From CAZUNO01 sp964621445 [NCBI: Candidatus Hadarchaeota archaeon] (GTDB lineage: Archaea > CAYQAE01 > CAYVLA01): a DNA stretch of 64,000 nucleotides. Of this stretch, positions 62,506 to 64,000 are shown piece by piece. The DNA is taken from positions 62,001 through 126,000 of the forward strand of contig CAZUNO010000002.1 in the NCBI GenBank assembly GCA_964621445.1, given 5' to 3'. The notes under the pieces are model-generated. The model was not told the origin of the DNA. It worked only from the letters and a program-made list of their open reading frames with translations, and did no database searches. The number at the start of each line of letters is the position of its first letter. Within the stretch, counting starts at the first letter, position 1. The position numbers and the translations under genes were made by a program.

Positions 62506-62564
62506 CTACCACTCCTTGAACCTGAAAGACCTCCCTATTCTCGATTGCCTATCTTGGATTAGGT

Positions 62565-63332
62565 CTAGAAATCCGCCTCGATTCCCCTTTTAAGAAAATC
62601 CAGGTTTATCTCCGCTGCTTCAATTGGGTTGTCCGTGGATTTGGTTTCCAGGACCAGCCAGCCATCGTAACCTATATCCCCAATTTTGGATAAATTACGG
62701 GGCCAATCCATCTCTCCCTCACCCAGCAAGTCCCCTTCCAGTTCCTTTATGTGTATCATGACTATCCATGGGGAAAGGATCTCGGTCATCTCCAGGGGGT
62801 CATGCCCGTATATCCTGTTGTTGGCAAGATCCTGGTATATTCCAACATGGTTGGAGCCCACTTCCCGGACCATGCGTTTGAGCTGTTGATAGGAGAAACT
62901 AGTCTCAATTCCGATGTTAACCCCTTCCCTTTCGGCTGCTGGAGCACACCGTTTCAAACCTCTCACATAGCGCTCTTCCCCTTTCGGACCCAGATCAATT
63001 TTCTCACGGTCAAAATGCGGCAGGAGAATAGCCTCTGCCCCTAAGGCCTCACATGCGGCTATGCTAAGTTCCACAAAGGAGATGCTAGTTTCCATGTCGA
63101 TGTCCAGGGAGAAATTGTATTCCCGGAAAGGGCCAACGCTCAAGGAGCAAACTTGGATACCGGAATCCCGACACAATTCAAGTATTCGGTCGGCATCACT
63201 TTCAACGATATTAATCAGGTTCTCTTTCGATCCGATAACCAGTTCCACACCATCATAGCCCACACAGCCAGCTGCCTCTATTGATCCCTCCCAATCCATG
63301 TCCAGAGAACTGTTTCTAATCCCGTATTTCAT
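62565..63332 (-). CDS. Sugar phosphate isomerase/epimerase (TIM barrel)
   Basis: 255 residues with YDGVELVIGS, LLPHFD, IGIETSFSY, IYQDLANN, MIHIKELEG and WLVLETKS: the metal-binding core of the xylose-isomerase-like family. The ATG at 63332 overlaps the stop of the upstream oxidoreductase gene (ATGA), so the pair is coupled. Probably acts with it on one sugar or polyol. Confidence 0.83.
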   Translation of the reverse strand: MKYGIRNSSLDMDWEGSIEAAGCVGYDGVELVIGSKENLINIVESDADRILELCRDSGIQVCSLSVGPFREYNFSLDIDMETSISFVELSIAACEALGAEAILLPHFDREKIDLGPKGEERYVRGLKRCAPAAEREGVNIGIETSFSYQQLKRMVREVGSNHVGIYQDLANNRIYGHDPLEMTEILSPWIVMIHIKELEGDLLGEGEMDWPRNLSKIGDIGYDGWLVLETKSTDNPIEAAEINLDFLKRGIEADF

Positions 63333-64000
63333 ACGAATCCCTCGATCATATCCTCCAAGCAAATCCTTTCTCCAGTTCTTGCCGACTGGGCCACGCCCTG
63401 GGTCACCGCCACCGCTATCATTCCATCCCTAAGGGTGTTCTCGTATCTCCTTGACGTGCTCCCGGTTATGAGATCCGCGAAATGGTTCTGCATCTTCATT
63501 ACCGGGTCATGATCATCATGGGTAGGGATGCTTTGAACGTCTTTGTCAATGGCCCCCTATGCCGCATCACCTCCAGGGTCTTCATATCATTGGTTGTCAA
63601 GCTCCCCTTTCTCCCAACGACCTGTATTATATTCTGCGTATTTGGAGCACCCATGCTGGTTATTATGGTAACCGAACGTCCACCATCGAAATCGATCATC
63701 ATGTTGGCGAAATCTATGGTGTCGCCTCCCCTGAAAGTTCCCCTTCTCAACGTGGCGTAAACACCCTTCGGCTTCCCCTCCATCAGCCATAGGCCCCGAT
63801 GAATAGTGTGTGAAGCCGTATCTATAACCCCTCCATAATGCTCGGGAAAGAAGTACTGGGGAGCCATCATGCCCCTCTGCACGGTTAGAAGAGCCTGAAG
63901 TGGTTCCAGGGATTGGGCTTCCTTCTTTAAGGTAGAGGATAATTCGGTAAATCTAAGCTGATATGCAACCATGCCCACGACCGCCTCCTCATCGGCAGCT
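63329..64000 (-). pseudogene. Gfo/Idh/MocA oxidoreductase, partial at the window edge and frameshifted
   Basis: The C-terminal part of an NAD(P)-dependent sugar/polyol dehydrogenase: FFPEHYGGVIDTASHTIHR carries the family's substrate-domain His, and IIQVVGRKGSL follows. The reading frame ends early at 63499 (SLPMMIMTR), but the -1 frame from about 63520 continues with HDDHDPVMKMQNHFADLI and ends in CLEDMIEGFV at 63329, as expected for the family. One base seems missing near the CCC at 63520-63522. The 5' end lies beyond 64000. It may be a real mutation or a sequencing indel. Confidence 0.75.

Noticed and set aside
1-64000. Insertion sequences or prophage
   Set aside because: No transposase, integrase, terminal inverted repeat pair or phage structural gene was seen.

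Overview
The window is archaeal. It carries RadA, a multi-OB-fold RPA, aIF5B, aIF2-gamma, RNA polymerase E'/E'', ribosomal proteins S6e, S24e, S28e, L24e and L7Ae, ABCE1, a Hef-type helicase, a GTP-dependent dephospho-CoA kinase and archaeal (type II) isoprenoid enzymes. Many genes have BRE/TATA-like boxes 25-40 bp before the start, and many use GTG or TTG starts with strong GGAGG sites. The order L7Ae-S28e-L24e-Ndk-aIF5B-S6e-aIF2gamma-PIN-RpoE1-Spt4-DPCK-S24e is typical of Euryarchaeota. Together with the modified mevalonate pathway and a tungsten aldehyde:ferredoxin oxidoreductase, this suggests an anaerobic Thermoplasmatota-like euryarchaeon. That placement is an inference.

Layout. 0-7 kb: gatA, the radA/RPA operon, hisA-hisB, a GT2 enzyme. 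7-20.9 kb: a surface and envelope block with an ABC/FtsX-type permease system, a 2098-residue protein joining an FtsX-type permease, Ig-like repeats and a multi-pass GT-C-like domain, a polysaccharide deacetylase, a GT4, an SMR-like carrier, an archaeosortase and a UDP-ManNAc dehydrogenase (its partner epimerase is at 39 kb). 20.9-27.5 kb: tRNA splicing endonuclease, ABCE1, HAD, JAMM protease, CoA-disulfide reductase-rhodanese, an orphan VirB11-like ATPase. 27.5-41.6 kb: aldehyde oxidoreductase, a four-gene solute ABC operon with a divergent HTH regulator, a nucleotidyltransferase, a nuclease-like protein with an inserted winged helix, a TIM-barrel isomerase, a MtaA-like methyltransferase and several orphans. 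41.57-41.69 kb: a tRNA-Pro(CGG) gene that appears to be interrupted twice, in the D-loop and the T-loop. 41.7-46.6 kb: PAC2 protein, IolB-like isomerase, class V aminotransferase, two CPBP proteases. 46.6-53.5 kb: the translation/transcription operon. 53.6-59.6 kb: mevalonate kinase, phosphomevalonate dehydratase (two AcnX subunits), a UbiD-like decarboxylase, isopentenyl phosphate kinase and type 2 IPP isomerase, which together cover mevalonate to IPP/DMAPP. 59.6-64 kb: Hef helicase, small archaeal proteins, and a sugar isomerase/oxidoreductase pair cut by the window edge.

The most unusual observations are: (1) the doubly interrupted tRNA-Pro, with a textbook bulge-helix-bulge in its D-loop insertion; (2) a PIN-domain gene in the translation operon that is only complete if a -1 frameshift occurs exactly at a U-UUU-UUA heptamer; (3) the permease/Ig/GT-C fusion; (4) an aIF2-gamma gene with no in-frame AUG, GUG or UUG able to supply the first beta strand, but an AUA behind a Shine-Dalgarno site; (5) the compact alternative mevalonate cluster with a promoter-proximal direct repeat. 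Two apparent single-base losses occur in or near short runs, so assembly error must be excluded before biological frameshifting is accepted. No gap between annotated genes is longer than about 190 bases.
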